A DNA stretch of 64,000 nt from Cellvibrio sp. KY-YJ-3 (GTDB lineage: Bacteria; Pseudomonadota; Gammaproteobacteria; Pseudomonadales; Cellvibrionaceae): the NCBI RefSeq assembly GCF_008806955.1, contig NZ_CP031727.1, positions 3,362,001 to 3,426,000 on the forward strand, written 5' to 3'. The translations under genes and the position numbers were made by a program. The notes beneath the pieces are model-generated. The model searched no databases, was not told where the DNA came from, and saw nothing but the letters and a program-made list of their open reading frames with translations. This document shows positions 55,331 through 64,000 of this stretch, piece after piece; the first letter of the stretch is position 1; each line of letters starts with the position of its first letter.

Positions 55331-56869
55331 ATGGCCGATACCTTTCGCAATCTCCCCAACCCACTGGCACTGCTGTTTGCACTGGTTAGCGGTGCGCTTA
55401 TCACCCTGAGCTTTGCACCGTTTAACCTCTGGCCAATTACCCTACTGAGCCTCACCACCTTTGCCTTGCTGCTCAAAGAGCAACCCAGAAACCAGGTACT
55501 CTGGCGTAGCTTTGCATTTGGCGTAGGGCTGTATGGCGCAGGTATTCACTGGATTTACGTCAGCATCCATAACTTTGGTGGCGCTGCCCCCCTGTTTGCC
55601 GCCTTTTTGGTATTGATATTCGCCTGTTTTATGGCGCTTATTTTTGCACTGCCGCTCTATATTTATGGCCGCTGGTTTAGCTACCACCGTTTTGCCTTGC
55701 TCATCGCCCTGCCCGCATGCTGGTTGCTCGGGGAGTGGACACGCACCTGGTTACTAACAGGTTTCCCCTGGTTATTTTTAGGCTATAGCCATGTGGATAC
55801 CTGGCTCGCTGGCTGGGCACCGGTTACCGGTGTGATGGGCATTAGTTTTATTCTGGCAGCCAACGCCGGTGCAATCGCTGAACTGGTATGGCACGGCAAA
55901 GCTGCCCGCCAACAAAAGCCGGTAGTCATAAGTGCGATCACTCTTAACCTTGCGTTCTGGGTGAGCGGCGCCGTGCTAAGCAGCATCACTTGGGCTAAAC
56001 CGGAGCAAACACCCATCAAGATTGGCATGGTGCAGCCCAACGTAGATCAGAGCACCAAACTCACGTTCAATGAGGAAAGCACCCTCGCCGCCCTGAACCA
56101 ATTACGCGAACTCAGCACTGACCTGTGGAATAACGACTGGGTAGTCTGGCCGGAGGCCGCCATCCCCACCAGCCTTACCTTCCATGAAGCACTGCCCTTT
56201 TTGGAGGAGATGAACAGCAAAGCCGCTGCCGCCAATACCGCGCTGTTCACCGGGGTGATTTATGAGGATCGCGACAAACAGAAATACTACAACTCAATAG
56301 CCGGGCTGGGTGAAGGCTATGGGTTTTATCACAAGCGCCGCTTAGTGCCCTTTGGCGAATACGTACCGCTGGAAGACCAACTGCGCGGGCTGATCGAGTT
56401 TTTCAACCTGCCTACTTCGTTTATCCATTTGGGCCCGCAGGATCAACACGGACTGATTGCCAAGGGGGTACGTATCACTCCCGCGATTTGCTATGAAATT
56501 GTCTACCCGGATTTAATAGCCCAAGCCGCCAAAGAGACACAAGTGCTGCTCAGCGTTAACAACCTCGGCTGGTTTCTGGATTCCATCCAGTCCAAGCAGT
56601 TTATGCAGATGGCGCAAATGCGCGCCCTCGAAACCGGCCGCTATCTGGTGTACAGCACCAACAACGGCCCCAGCGCGATTATCGACAACAAAGGTAAGAT
56701 CATCAGCCAAAGCAATTCCTTTACCGCACAAACTTTTACCGGTGTGATTCACGCAGTGAAGGATTGGACGCCGTTTATGATTACCAGCAGCGGGCCACTG
56801 GTTATTCTGTGCACACTGCTGTTATTGGCGCTGCAACTGCCCCAGCTGTATCGCAAACAACCAGACTGA
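55331..56869 (+). CDS. lnt: Apolipoprotein N-acyltransferase
   Basis: 512 residues, the E. coli length. About six N-terminal membrane helices, then the nitrilase-like catalytic domain: WPEAAIPT (glutamate), HKRRLVPFGEYVP (lysine) and ICYEIVYP (cysteine). One helix follows near the end. It adds the N-acyl chain of lipoproteins in the inner membrane. It follows ybeX as in E. coli. Confidence 0.96.
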   Translation: MADTFRNLPNPLALLFALVSGALITLSFAPFNLWPITLLSLTTFALLLKEQPRNQVLWRSFAFGVGLYGAGIHWIYVSIHNFGGAAPLFAAFLVLIFACFMALIFALPLYIYGRWFSYHRFALLIALPACWLLGEWTRTWLLTGFPWLFLGYSHVDTWLAGWAPVTGVMGISFILAANAGAIAELVWHGKAARQQKPVVISAITLNLAFWVSGAVLSSITWAKPEQTPIKIGMVQPNVDQSTKLTFNEESTLAALNQLRELSTDLWNNDWVVWPEAAIPTSLTFHEALPFLEEMNSKAAAANTALFTGVIYEDRDKQKYYNSIAGLGEGYGFYHKRRLVPFGEYVPLEDQLRGLIEFFNLPTSFIHLGPQDQHGLIAKGVRITPAICYEIVYPDLIAQAAKETQVLLSVNNLGWFLDSIQSKQFMQMAQMRALETGRYLVYSTNNGPSAIIDNKGKIISQSNSFTAQTFTGVIHAVKDWTPFMITSSGPLVILCTLLLLALQLPQLYRKQPD

Positions 56870-56888
56870 TCATCACTGCACCATCAAC

Positions 56889-56923
56889 CGCCAGCGGGTC
56901 AGCTTGACTAAAACCCGCTGGCG
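56889..56923. terminator. Perfect 11-bp hairpin after lnt
   Basis: CGCCAGCGGGT / ACCCGCTGGCG around a 13-base loop, 19 bases past the lnt stop. It is followed by C and A residues rather than T, so termination by it is uncertain. Confidence 0.55.
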
Positions 56924-56963
56924 CCCCCGCAAAAAAACAGCAATCTGTAGCAAAAACCAACAG

Positions 56964-56979
56964 ACACTATATGTAGTCA
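56964..56979. promoter_or_regulatory. Upstream NrdR-box-like site
   Basis: ACACTATATGTAGTCA has the NrdR core CTATATGTAG and matches 13 of 16 positions of acaCwAtATaTwGtgt. It lies 231 bases upstream of the promoter-proximal pair, so it may be a distal or unrelated site. Confidence 0.4.
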
Positions 56980-57126
56980 TAACCCGACAATTGGATTATT
57001 AGAAAAAAGTCTAAGTTTCACGACAAACCGTCACATTTTGCATACGTCGCCAATTGCGGGGCTTTTCCGGCGCAACGCCTGATTCTTGCTGACTTGCCCC
57101 CAGTTTGTACCCCTGTCACCCACACC

Positions 57127-57135
57127 TTATCCACA
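57127..57135 (+). promoter_or_regulatory. DnaA box upstream of nrdA
   Basis: TTATCCACA is a perfect DnaA box. In E. coli, DnaA boxes in the nrdAB promoter couple dNTP supply to replication initiation. Confidence 0.6.
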
Positions 57136-57163
57136 GCTTTTCAAGCTTGCATAAAACCCACAA

Positions 57164-57210
57164 TCGCATTATCTTGTAGCCCATTCACGATTTACCCCTA
57201 GATATAGGTG
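57164..57210. promoter_or_regulatory. Paired NrdR-like operator of nrdAB
   Basis: Box cores CATTATCTTG (57167-57176, degenerate) and CTAGATATAG (57198-57207) have centres 31 bases apart, the spacing known for NrdR binding. A candidate promoter TTGCAT-N17-TATCTT (57147-57175) would place both boxes over or just past the start point, a fitting repression geometry. A second candidate promoter, TTGACC-N16-TATTGT, lies at 57273-57300. The 701-base gap between lnt and nrdA holds these sites and no gene. Confidence 0.55.
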
Positions 57211-57570
57211 TTAAGCGCGCCAAGCACACTAATGGTGCCTAACCCTGCAGAGCTAAATCGTCAAGCAAAATTTTGACCCAATTGAACGCTTACCTATTGT
57301 TTGTCGTATTGGCAGCAGTAATTAAGTGGCTGGGGCGCTACTCCAAGTGGGTATCTCCGGCATCAGCTGTATGGGCACCAAGTGCAATGGAGTCAACCAC
57401 AAGATCTTGTGGTCAGACAAAATAGGCAAAACCGTGTTGCAGACCCTGATTTTAATAACAACGGCTGCTTTTAGAATGCAGCGCCCGGGTCACTCATACA
57501 CAAAGCTTTACCACAGTTTTTTTACCAACCAGTCATTTCAACCAGGAAAGACCTCACGCGGGAGACGTCT

Positions 57571-60510
57571 ATGCAAACTGACATTGAAACCACCACCGGT
57601 ACACGCAACGTGCAACAGGATATTCACAGCGGCGGCGCGCCGCTCTCGGCCACAGCGCCCGGCCAACTGCGCGTCATCAAACGCAACGGAACGGTGGTTC
57701 CCTTCGATGCCAGCAAAATTGCCATCGCCATGACCAAAGCCTTTTTGGCGGTAGAAGGTGGCACTGCTGCTGCTTCTACACGGGTACATGAAGTGGTGAG
57801 CAGCCTCACCCAGCAAATTACCGCCACCTTCAAACGCCGTATGCCCTCGGGCGGCACTATCCATATTGAAGAGATCCAGGATCAGGTTGAACTGATTCTG
57901 ATGCGCTCGGGCGAGCAAAAAATCGCCCGCGATTACGTGCTCTACCGCGAAGAGCACGCTCGCCTGCGTGCCCAAAAACAATCCAGCTCCCAAGAGCCAG
58001 ACCCGGACTACCCCAGCCTCAACGTGATTCTGGCCGATGGCAGCCGCGCGCCGTTGGATATTGGCCGTATGCGCACCATCGTGCGTGAAGCCTGTGCCGG
58101 TTTAGCCGGTGTAGAAGAGAAGGCGATTCTCGATGAAGCCATGCGCAACCTCTATGACGGTGTGGCGGAAAAAGACGTAAACACCTCATTGGTGATTACC
58201 GCCCGCACCCTGGTAGAAAAAGAGCCAAACTACTCTTTTGTAACCGCTCGCCTGCTGATGGACAAACTGCGCGCTGAAGCCCTGAGCTTCTTTGGCGTGG
58301 CCAACTCAGCAACCCAAGCGGATATGGAAACCCTCTACGCCCAAACCCTGCCGCTCTACATCAAAAAAGGGGTTGAGCTGGAACTGATCTCCCCTGAATT
58401 GCAAAACTTTGATTTGGAAAAACTGGGCAAAGCCCTGATCGCCGAGCGCGATCTGCAGTTCACCTACCTCGGCCTGCAAACCCTGTACGACCGCTACTTC
58501 ATCCACAGCAACGACACTCGCATCGAACTGCCGCAAATATTCTTTATGCGCGTTGCTATGGGCTTGGCGATTCAAGAAAAGAACCGTGAAGACCGCGCGA
58601 TTGAGTTCTATCGCCTGCTCTCTTCGTTCGATTACATGAGCTCCACCCCAACCCTGTTCAACTCCGGCACCTTGCGCCCGCAGTTGTCCTCTTGCTACCT
58701 GACTACCGTACCGGACGACCTGCACGGTATTTATGGCGCCATTCAAGACAACGCCATGCTCAGCAAATTTGCTGGCGGCTTGGGTAACGACTGGACACCC
58801 GTGCGTGCACTGGGCGCCTATATCAAAGGCACCAATGGCAAATCACAAGGTGTAGTTCCCTTCCTGAAGGTAGCCAACGATACCGCCGTGGCGGTAAACC
58901 AAGGCGGTAAACGCAAAGGCGCCGTGTGTGCGTATTTGGAAACCTGGCACTTGGATACCGAAGAGTTCCTTGAACTGCGCAAAAACACCGGTGATGACCG
59001 TCGCCGTACCCATGACATGAACACTGCCAACTGGGTGCCCGACCTGTTCATGAAGCGTGTGTTTGACGATAAAGAGTGGACCCTGTTCTCGCCCAACGAT
59101 GTGCCCGACCTGCACGACCTGTACGGCAAGGCATTCGAAGAGCGCTACGAGCATTACGAGCGCGAAGCCGCCGCCGGCAAGATCAAAGTCTTCAAAACCG
59201 TGCGCGCACTGGATTTGTGGAGAAAGATGCTGGGCATGTTGTTTGAAACCGGCCACCCATGGATCACCTTCAAAGACCCATGCAACCTGCGCAGCCCGCA
59301 GCAGCATGCCGGTGTGGTTCACTCGTCCAACCTGTGCACCGAGATCACCCTCAACACCAAAGCCAACGATGAAATCGCGGTGTGTAACCTCGGCTCCATC
59401 AATCTGGCGCAACATATTGTGGATGGCAAACTCGATCAAGCGAAGCTGGAGCGCACCGTTAAAACTGCAATCCGCATGCTCGATAACGTGATCGACATTA
59501 ACTACTACGCCGTGGCTACCTCCAAGCAGTCCAACCTGCGTCACCGCCCTATCGGCCTTGGCATTATGGGCTTCCAGGATGCACTCTATGAGCAGCGTAT
59601 CGCCTACAGCTCGCAAGCCGCTGTGGATTTTGCCGATACCTCCATGGAAGCCGTGAGCTACTACGCGATCAAAGCCTCCAGCGAACTGGCGGCCGAGCGC
59701 GGCAAATACTCTACCTTTGAAGGTTCGCTCTGGAGCAAAGGCATTCTGCCCATCGACTCGATTGAAATCCTCGCGCAAAACCGTGGCGAGAATTACATCA
59801 AAGTCGACCGCAGCCAAACCTTCGACTGGGCAACTTTGCGCGCACAAGTAAAAGCACAAGGTATGCGCAACTCCAACGTGATGGCGATTGCACCAACCGC
59901 AACCATCTCCAACATCACTGGCGTAACCCAGTCGATTGAACCGACTTACCAAAACCTCTACGTGAAATCCAACCTCTCAGGCGAATTCACCGTAGTTAAC
60001 CCACACCTGGTACACGACTTAAAAGCCCGTGGCCTGTGGGATGCGGTAATGGTTAATGACTTGAAATACTACGAAGGCTCACTGCAAAAGATCGACCGCA
60101 TCCCGGCCGACCTCAAAGCCATCTACGCCACCGCGTTTGAAGTAGAACCCAAGTGGATCGTAGAAGCCGCCAGCCGTCGCCAAAAGTGGATCGACCAAGC
60201 GCAAAGTTTGAACCTCTACATTGCTGGCGCTAACGGTAAAAAATTAGACATTACTTACCGCATGGCATGGTTCTCCGGCTTAAAGACTACGTATTACCTG
60301 CGTGCCTTGGCGGCAACCACCACTGAGAAATCCACCATCAATACCGGCGCATTGAACGCCGTATCGGCTGGTGGTGCGAGCGGATTGTCAGCTGCACCTG
60401 CTGCTGCAAAACCTGCCGTATCAGAAGTAGAAGCCGCGAGTTTCGCCGAAGCAGCGCCAGTGCCATTGGCCTGTTCGATAGACAATCCAGATTGCGAAGC
60501 CTGCCAATAA
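57571..60510 (+). CDS. nrdA: Class Ia ribonucleotide reductase, large subunit
   Basis: 979 residues. Two N-terminal ATP-cone domains (about 32-130 and 148-235), as in Pseudomonas, then the catalytic barrel with SSCYLTTVPDDL, SSNLCTEITLN and VCNLGSINL carrying the active-site cysteines and N/E residues. The C-terminal CxxC shuttle is C975-x-x-C978. GGGAGA precedes the ATG by five bases. It makes dNTPs from rNDPs; the double cone suggests strong allosteric control by ATP/dATP. Confidence 0.96.
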   Translation: MQTDIETTTGTRNVQQDIHSGGAPLSATAPGQLRVIKRNGTVVPFDASKIAIAMTKAFLAVEGGTAAASTRVHEVVSSLTQQITATFKRRMPSGGTIHIEEIQDQVELILMRSGEQKIARDYVLYREEHARLRAQKQSSSQEPDPDYPSLNVILADGSRAPLDIGRMRTIVREACAGLAGVEEKAILDEAMRNLYDGVAEKDVNTSLVITARTLVEKEPNYSFVTARLLMDKLRAEALSFFGVANSATQADMETLYAQTLPLYIKKGVELELISPELQNFDLEKLGKALIAERDLQFTYLGLQTLYDRYFIHSNDTRIELPQIFFMRVAMGLAIQEKNREDRAIEFYRLLSSFDYMSSTPTLFNSGTLRPQLSSCYLTTVPDDLHGIYGAIQDNAMLSKFAGGLGNDWTPVRALGAYIKGTNGKSQGVVPFLKVANDTAVAVNQGGKRKGAVCAYLETWHLDTEEFLELRKNTGDDRRRTHDMNTANWVPDLFMKRVFDDKEWTLFSPNDVPDLHDLYGKAFEERYEHYEREAAAGKIKVFKTVRALDLWRKMLGMLFETGHPWITFKDPCNLRSPQQHAGVVHSSNLCTEITLNTKANDEIAVCNLGSINLAQHIVDGKLDQAKLERTVKTAIRMLDNVIDINYYAVATSKQSNLRHRPIGLGIMGFQDALYEQRIAYSSQAAVDFADTSMEAVSYYAIKASSELAAERGKYSTFEGSLWSKGILPIDSIEILAQNRGENYIKVDRSQTFDWATLRAQVKAQGMRNSNVMAIAPTATISNITGVTQSIEPTYQNLYVKSNLSGEFTVVNPHLVHDLKARGLWDAVMVNDLKYYEGSLQKIDRIPADLKAIYATAFEVEPKWIVEAASRRQKWIDQAQSLNLYIAGANGKKLDITYRMAWFSGLKTTYYLRALAATTTEKSTINTGALNAVSAGGASGLSAAPAAAKPAVSEVEAASFAEAAPVPLACSIDNPDCEACQ

Positions 60511-60513
60511 GAT

Positions 60514-60581
60514 GTTGCGGTTCGTTCCTCACCAGCAGCCTACGAAGCACCCTGTAGGTTGGTGAGCTTGCGAACCGCAAC
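60514..60581. repeat. BIME-like inverted repeat between nrdA and nrdB
   Basis: Left arm 60514-60543 and right arm 60554-60581 pair over most of 28 bases, the outer ten (GTTGCGGTTCG) perfectly. It begins 4 bases past the nrdA stop and ends 49 before nrdB. The same arm sequence recurs at 63677-63707 and 63803-63845. Confidence 0.85.
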
Positions 60582-60630
60582 AAAAACGCAAAATACACGA
60601 TGCACGCACACAGAATTAAACGAGGATCAC

Positions 60631-61941
60631 ATGCTAAGTTGGGATGAATTCGACACCGAAGAAGCGGTAAAAGAAACAGCACGTCAAGACGCCATCAGCG
60701 CCGCGCAAACCAAAGCCGCCGCGCCAGTAGCGCAACCGACCCAAGCGCAAGTTGCACAAGCACAGGCCGCCCAAGTAAGCGCTGCTGCCGATGCCCAAGC
60801 CGTTAATACCGCCTTTGCTGCCGCCGCCAAAGAAGCAGGCATCAGCCCTGAACTAGCCAAAGCGCGCGCCAGCCTCGCCGCACTTGACCCGGCTCCCGGT
60901 TTGCAAGAATTGGAAATGGGTGCCGCCCGTATCCAGGTGGATGAAAAGCGTATGATCAACTGCCGCGCAGACTTGAACCAACTCGTCCCCTTCAAATACG
61001 ACTGGGCATGGCAAAAATACCTTGATGGCTGCTCCAACCACTGGATGCCACAAGAAGTAAACATGACTGCCGACATCGCCACCTGGAAAAGCAAAGACGG
61101 CCTGACCGATGACGAGCGTCGCATTGTGATGCGCAGCCTCGGTTACTTCTCTACCGCCGACTCATTGGTAGCGAACAACCTCGTACTCGCGATTTACCGT
61201 TTGATCACCAACCCCGAATGCCGCCAATACATTTTGCGTCAATCATTCGAAGAGGCGATTCACACCCACGCCTATCAATACTGCATTGAATCCCTGGGTA
61301 TGGATGAAGGCGAAATCTTCAACATGTACCGCGAACTGCCAAGCGTTGCGAACAAAGCTGCATGGAGTTTGAAACACACCCAAACCCTGGGCGACCCAAC
61401 CTTCACCACCGGCACACCAGAAACCGATCAGGAATTGCTGCGCAACCTCGTTGCGTTTTATGTAGTGACCGAAGGTATTTTCTTCTACTGCGGATTTAGC
61501 CAAATCCTCAGCATGGGTCGCCGCAACAAAATGACCGGCGTTGCCGAACAGTTCCAATACATCCTGCGTGATGAATCCATGCATTTGAATTTTGGTATCG
61601 ATGTAATCAACCAAATCAAATTGGAAAACCCGCACTTGTGGACTGCAGAATTCCAACAAGAAGTTATCCAAATGATTTTGGAAGGCACCGAACTGGAAAT
61701 CCAATACGCCCGCGATTCCATGCCACGCGGTGTACTCGGCATGAATGCCGCGATGATGGAAGAATACCTCCACTTCATCGCCAACCGCCGCTGCGCACAA
61801 GTCGGCTTGAAAGAACAATTCCCAGGCGCACAGAATCCATTCCCATGGATGAGTGAGATTATGGATTTGCGTAAGGAGAAGAATTTCTTTGAGACGCGAG
61901 TGATTGAATATCAGACTGGTGGGGCGTTGAGCTGGGATTGA
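60631..61941 (+). CDS. nrdB: Class Ia ribonucleotide reductase, small subunit
   Basis: 436 residues from the ATG at 60631, preceded by GAGG. An Ala/Gln-rich segment (about 25-95) precedes the ferritin-like core. Iron ligands and the radical tyrosine are in [13 protein letters not shown] (E, H, Y), VTEGIFF and [10 protein letters not shown]. It houses the tyrosyl radical for NrdA. The low-complexity N-terminal insert is unusual relative to E. coli NrdB. No yfaE ferredoxin gene follows. Confidence 0.95.
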   Translation: MLSWDEFDTEEAVKETARQDAISAAQTKAAAPVAQPTQAQVAQAQAAQVSAAADAQAVNTAFAAAAKEAGISPELAKARASLAALDPAPGLQELEMGAARIQVDEKRMINCRADLNQLVPFKYDWAWQKYLDGCSNHWMPQEVNMTADIATWKSKDGLTDDERRIVMRSLGYFSTADSLVANNLVLAIYRLITNPECRQYILRQSFEEAIHTHAYQYCIESLGMDEGEIFNMYRELPSVANKAAWSLKHTQTLGDPTFTTGTPETDQELLRNLVAFYVVTEGIFFYCGFSQILSMGRRNKMTGVAEQFQYILRDESMHLNFGIDVINQIKLENPHLWTAEFQQEVIQMILEGTELEIQYARDSMPRGVLGMNAAMMEEYLHFIANRRCAQVGLKEQFPGAQNPFPWMSEIMDLRKEKNFFETRVIEYQTGGALSWD

Positions 61942-61956
61942 TTTAATCCTTCCACC

Positions 61957-61982
61957 GTCATACCTGCGAACGCAGGTATCCA
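61957..61982. repeat. Dispersed GTCATACC...GGTATCCA palindrome
   Basis: ATACCTGCG / CGCAGGTAT stem with an AA loop, flanked by GTC and CCA. Relative of the inverted copy at 40717-40742. It begins 15 bases past the nrdB stop. Confidence 0.75.
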
Positions 61983-62050
61983 TTACGAACGGATTACATA
62001 TTCCGGAGTGAATAACCTAAACCGCTGTTGAGTTTTGTCAGAGATTTCTG

Positions 62051-63646
62051 ATGGGGCTGAATGGCGGTTTTTTATCCACCAAGGAAAAAATAGGCAGAGC
62101 AATTAAAGTGATTATCAAAACCATAAGAATAAGGAAATTTCGTTCATTTGAAGACTCAAAAGAAATTTCACTATCTGATATTAACGTATTAATAGGCGCC
62201 AACAATTCAGGGAAGTCATCTGTACTTCGCGCACTACATCATTTACAACAAGGACTTAATGATCCTTTTGGCGATGTTAGAGTAGGAGCAACTAAAGCCA
62301 CTATCGATATGACATTTAACAAGCAGCCTACAACTCCACCGTGGACACAGTTTGAAAACTCTCGCATTGCCTATTGCTCAATCACAATACAATCCGCTGA
62401 CAGAAGATCTGGACAAATCAGCAATCAATTAACGGTAGGAAATGGATCAACAACAGTTGGGGAATATAAATCTCCCAACTCAGAACCCAGTCACTTAATA
62501 ATTCCATTTTTATCTAAAAGAAAAACAGCAAACTATTTAGAGGATGTGAGAGAACAATTCGTTACTCAAATATCATCTGACATGTCTAACTTAGCAGCAA
62601 AGCTCTCGCGAATAGCTAACCCAAACTTTCCTGCATACCAACAATATTCAAATGCTTGCAAAGAGATATTAGGCTTTGTAGTGACATCAATCACTTCTCC
62701 AAATGGACAACGGCCCGGCATCTATCTTCCTGACCAGTCATCCGTTCCAATAGATCAAATGGGAGAAGGCGTGCCAAATATTGTATCTCTACTTGTAAGC
62801 CTATCCATGTCAGAGGGAAAGCTTTTTTTAATAGAAGAACCTGAAAATGATCTTCACCCACAGGCATTAAAAGCATTACTAGACCTAATAGTATTAAGCT
62901 CACAAAAAAACCAATTTGTGATCTCAACGCACTCAAATATTGTTGTTACACACCTTTGCTCTGTGGATAAAAGTAAGCTCTTTAAAATCAATAGCGAGAA
63001 AGGGCAACTACCTACTACAGCGACTATTGAAGAAGTAAGTAATAGTCCACGTGATCGAGTTCAGGTTCTCCAAGAATTGGGTTATTCATTTTCTGATTAC
63101 GATTTATGGGAAGGATGGCTATTATTAGAGGAATCTTCTGCTGAGCGTATTATTCGCGACTATTTAATTCCGTGGTTTGCTCCAAAACTTCACCGGATAA
63201 AAACTGTAGCTGCAAATGGTATCACCAATGTAGAGCCTACTTTTAACGATCTCTCCCGAGTCGTGCTGTTCACTCACCTTCAACAAGCATATTCAGGCTT
63301 AGCTTGGGTAAGAGTGGATGGCGATGATGCGGGAAAAGAGTCAATAGAAAAACTTAGAACAAAATTTTCATCCATACCTAAAGATCATTTTTCCACTTTT
63401 GATAAGCCGCAATTCGAACTTTACTATCCAGCCGAATTCCAAGCCAAGGCGAATGCAGCCCTAGCTATTCAAGGCAAGAAGCAAAAGCAGGAAGAAAAAG
63501 GAACACTGCTGAAAGAAGTAATCATTTGGATAGAACAAGATATAAATCGAGCCAAGATAGAATTTGAAAAATCCGCAGCAAGCGTTATCACCGAACTGAA
63601 ACTGATTGAAAAGCAATTTTTACAACAAAAGGATGTGAGGACTTAG
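62051..63646 (+). CDS. OLD-family ATPase with TOPRIM nuclease domain
   Basis: 531 residues. N-terminal AAA/ABC-type ATPase with Walker A GANNSGKS (49-56), a PNIVSLLVSLSMSEGKLFLIEEPENDLHP Walker B region and STHS. The C-terminal part (about 350-450) has LEESSAERI and VRVDGDDAG, the metal-binding acidic motifs of a TOPRIM nuclease, as in OLD-family proteins and Gabija GajA. No UvrD-like GajB partner is adjacent in the window. The gene is clearly more AT-rich than nrdAB and bordered by repeats, which suggests acquisition. Start uncertain: a GTG at 62108 would give MIIKTIRIRKFRSF, closer to the usual N-terminus. Confidence 0.82.
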   Translation: MGLNGGFLSTKEKIGRAIKVIIKTIRIRKFRSFEDSKEISLSDINVLIGANNSGKSSVLRALHHLQQGLNDPFGDVRVGATKATIDMTFNKQPTTPPWTQFENSRIAYCSITIQSADRRSGQISNQLTVGNGSTTVGEYKSPNSEPSHLIIPFLSKRKTANYLEDVREQFVTQISSDMSNLAAKLSRIANPNFPAYQQYSNACKEILGFVVTSITSPNGQRPGIYLPDQSSVPIDQMGEGVPNIVSLLVSLSMSEGKLFLIEEPENDLHPQALKALLDLIVLSSQKNQFVISTHSNIVVTHLCSVDKSKLFKINSEKGQLPTTATIEEVSNSPRDRVQVLQELGYSFSDYDLWEGWLLLEESSAERIIRDYLIPWFAPKLHRIKTVAANGITNVEPTFNDLSRVVLFTHLQQAYSGLAWVRVDGDDAGKESIEKLRTKFSSIPKDHFSTFDKPQFELYYPAEFQAKANAALAIQGKKQKQEEKGTLLKEVIIWIEQDINRAKIEFEKSAASVITELKLIEKQFLQQKDVRT

Positions 63647-63676
63647 GTAGCACGTAGCTCGTAGGTTGGGCTTGAT

Positions 63677-63845
63677 GTAGGTTGCTGGTGAGCTTGCGAA
63701 CCGCAACATTCGTAATTGCAAACGGCACATTGGTTTGTAAATACGAAAAACCAATCCACAGCACATGTGTTTTGGTTTTGGTGGTTGCGGGTACATGGTC
63801 ATGTTGCGGTTCGTTCCTCAGGCTACGCGCCCTGCCGAAACCTAC
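63677..63845. repeat. BIME-like inverted repeat pair after the OLD gene
   Basis: Arms 63677-63707 and 63803-63845 carry the GTAGGTTG...GAACCGCAAC and GTTGCGGTTCGTTCCTCA...CCTAC sequences of the nrdA-nrdB repeat, inverted around ~95 bases. A further partial GTAGGTTGG lies at 63661. The 212-base gap to the next gene holds these repeats and no gene. Confidence 0.8.
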
Positions 63846-63858
63846 AAAAAGATGAACT

Positions 63859-64000
63859 ATGAATAGCGAATTCATTTCACAACTGAGCAATGGAATTCTT
63901 TCAGCGATAATCGCCCTGCTCTTTTTGGCCATTCTATCGATGCTTTTTGGTTATCGTTTTATTGCAAAAGAACTGATAAAGATTGGCATGAAAAAAGGTG
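63859..64000 (+). CDS. Small membrane protein, C-terminus cut by window edge
   Basis: 47 residues visible from the ATG at 63859. A short polar N-terminus is followed by one membrane helix (ILSAIIALLFLAILSMLFGY, about 13-32), and a Lys-rich cytosolic stretch then runs off the window. The ribosome site is weak. No family can be assigned from this portion. Confidence 0.55.
   Translation, partial: MNSEFISQLSNGILSAIIALLFLAILSMLFGYRFIAKELIKIGMKKG

Noticed and set aside
58843-59952. 369-codon open frame opposite nrdA
   Set aside because: Shadow of the codon bias of nrdA on the other strand; no recognised motif.
61243-61983. 246-codon open frame opposite nrdB
   Set aside because: It is antisense to nrdB and its N-terminus comes from the dispersed GTCATACC repeat; no family resemblance.

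Overview
The window reads as a chromosomal segment of a free-living gammaproteobacterium. Gene content and order (dnaX-ybaB-recR-rnd-ycgL-ycgN, mlaFEDCB, ybeZ-ybeY-ybeX-lnt, a class Ia nrdAB with two ATP cones) and the wealth of c-di-GMP and two-component genes suggest Cellvibrio or a close relative. The genus is an inference from protein resemblance alone.

Layout. 1-7.6 kb: a truncated VWA protein, then the minus-strand DNA maintenance operon dnaX-ybaB-recR-rnd-ycgL-ycgN and the 4.5S RNA gene ffs. dnaX carries a complete programmed -1 frameshift signal. 7.9-13.8 kb: thiol peroxidase tpx, a PAS kinase with a small receiver and a REC-PAS-GGDEF-EAL protein, and a lipoprotein. 13.9-23 kb: metR, then a tight operon of a YfiR-like periplasmic protein, a hybrid kinase, a GGDEF-EAL regulator and a TonB-dependent receptor. 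23-31 kb: a tandem PTPS/QueD-like protein, yqcC, dinG, an acyltransferase, a YchJ protein, a REC-GGDEF regulator and pyrB. 31-35.3 kb: a GlpD-like oxidoreductase and mlaFEDCB. 35.5-42.7 kb: a VOC protein, a secreted PEP-CTERM-like protein, an FGGY kinase, DUF1820, an RhlE-type helicase, a small conserved protein and miaB.

42.8-52.6 kb is the most notable block. miaB and ybeZYX-lnt are adjacent in E. coli and Pseudomonas, but here about 10 kb lies between them. The block holds a five-gene signalling operon: a sigma-54 activator, a 76-residue protein that is only a HisKA phospho-acceptor domain, a CHASE3 kinase, a receiver and a multi-receiver hybrid kinase. It also holds envelope and stress-type genes: a small lipoprotein, DUF1328, DUF883/YqjD, YqjE, an AI-2E/PerM transporter and a BON protein. 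Four -24/-12-like elements lie just upstream of four of these genes, and two tandem FNR/Anr-like boxes lie upstream of the DUF1328 gene. I read the block as a sigma-54-controlled envelope-stress module inserted into a conserved operon.

52.8-64 kb: ybeZ-ybeY-ybeX and lnt, then nrdA and nrdB behind a long control region with a DnaA box and NrdR-like boxes, then an AT-rich OLD-family ATPase/TOPRIM gene bordered by palindromic repeats, and the start of a small membrane protein. REP-like inverted repeats of related sequence lie between nrdA and nrdB, after the OLD gene, by metR and by dinG.
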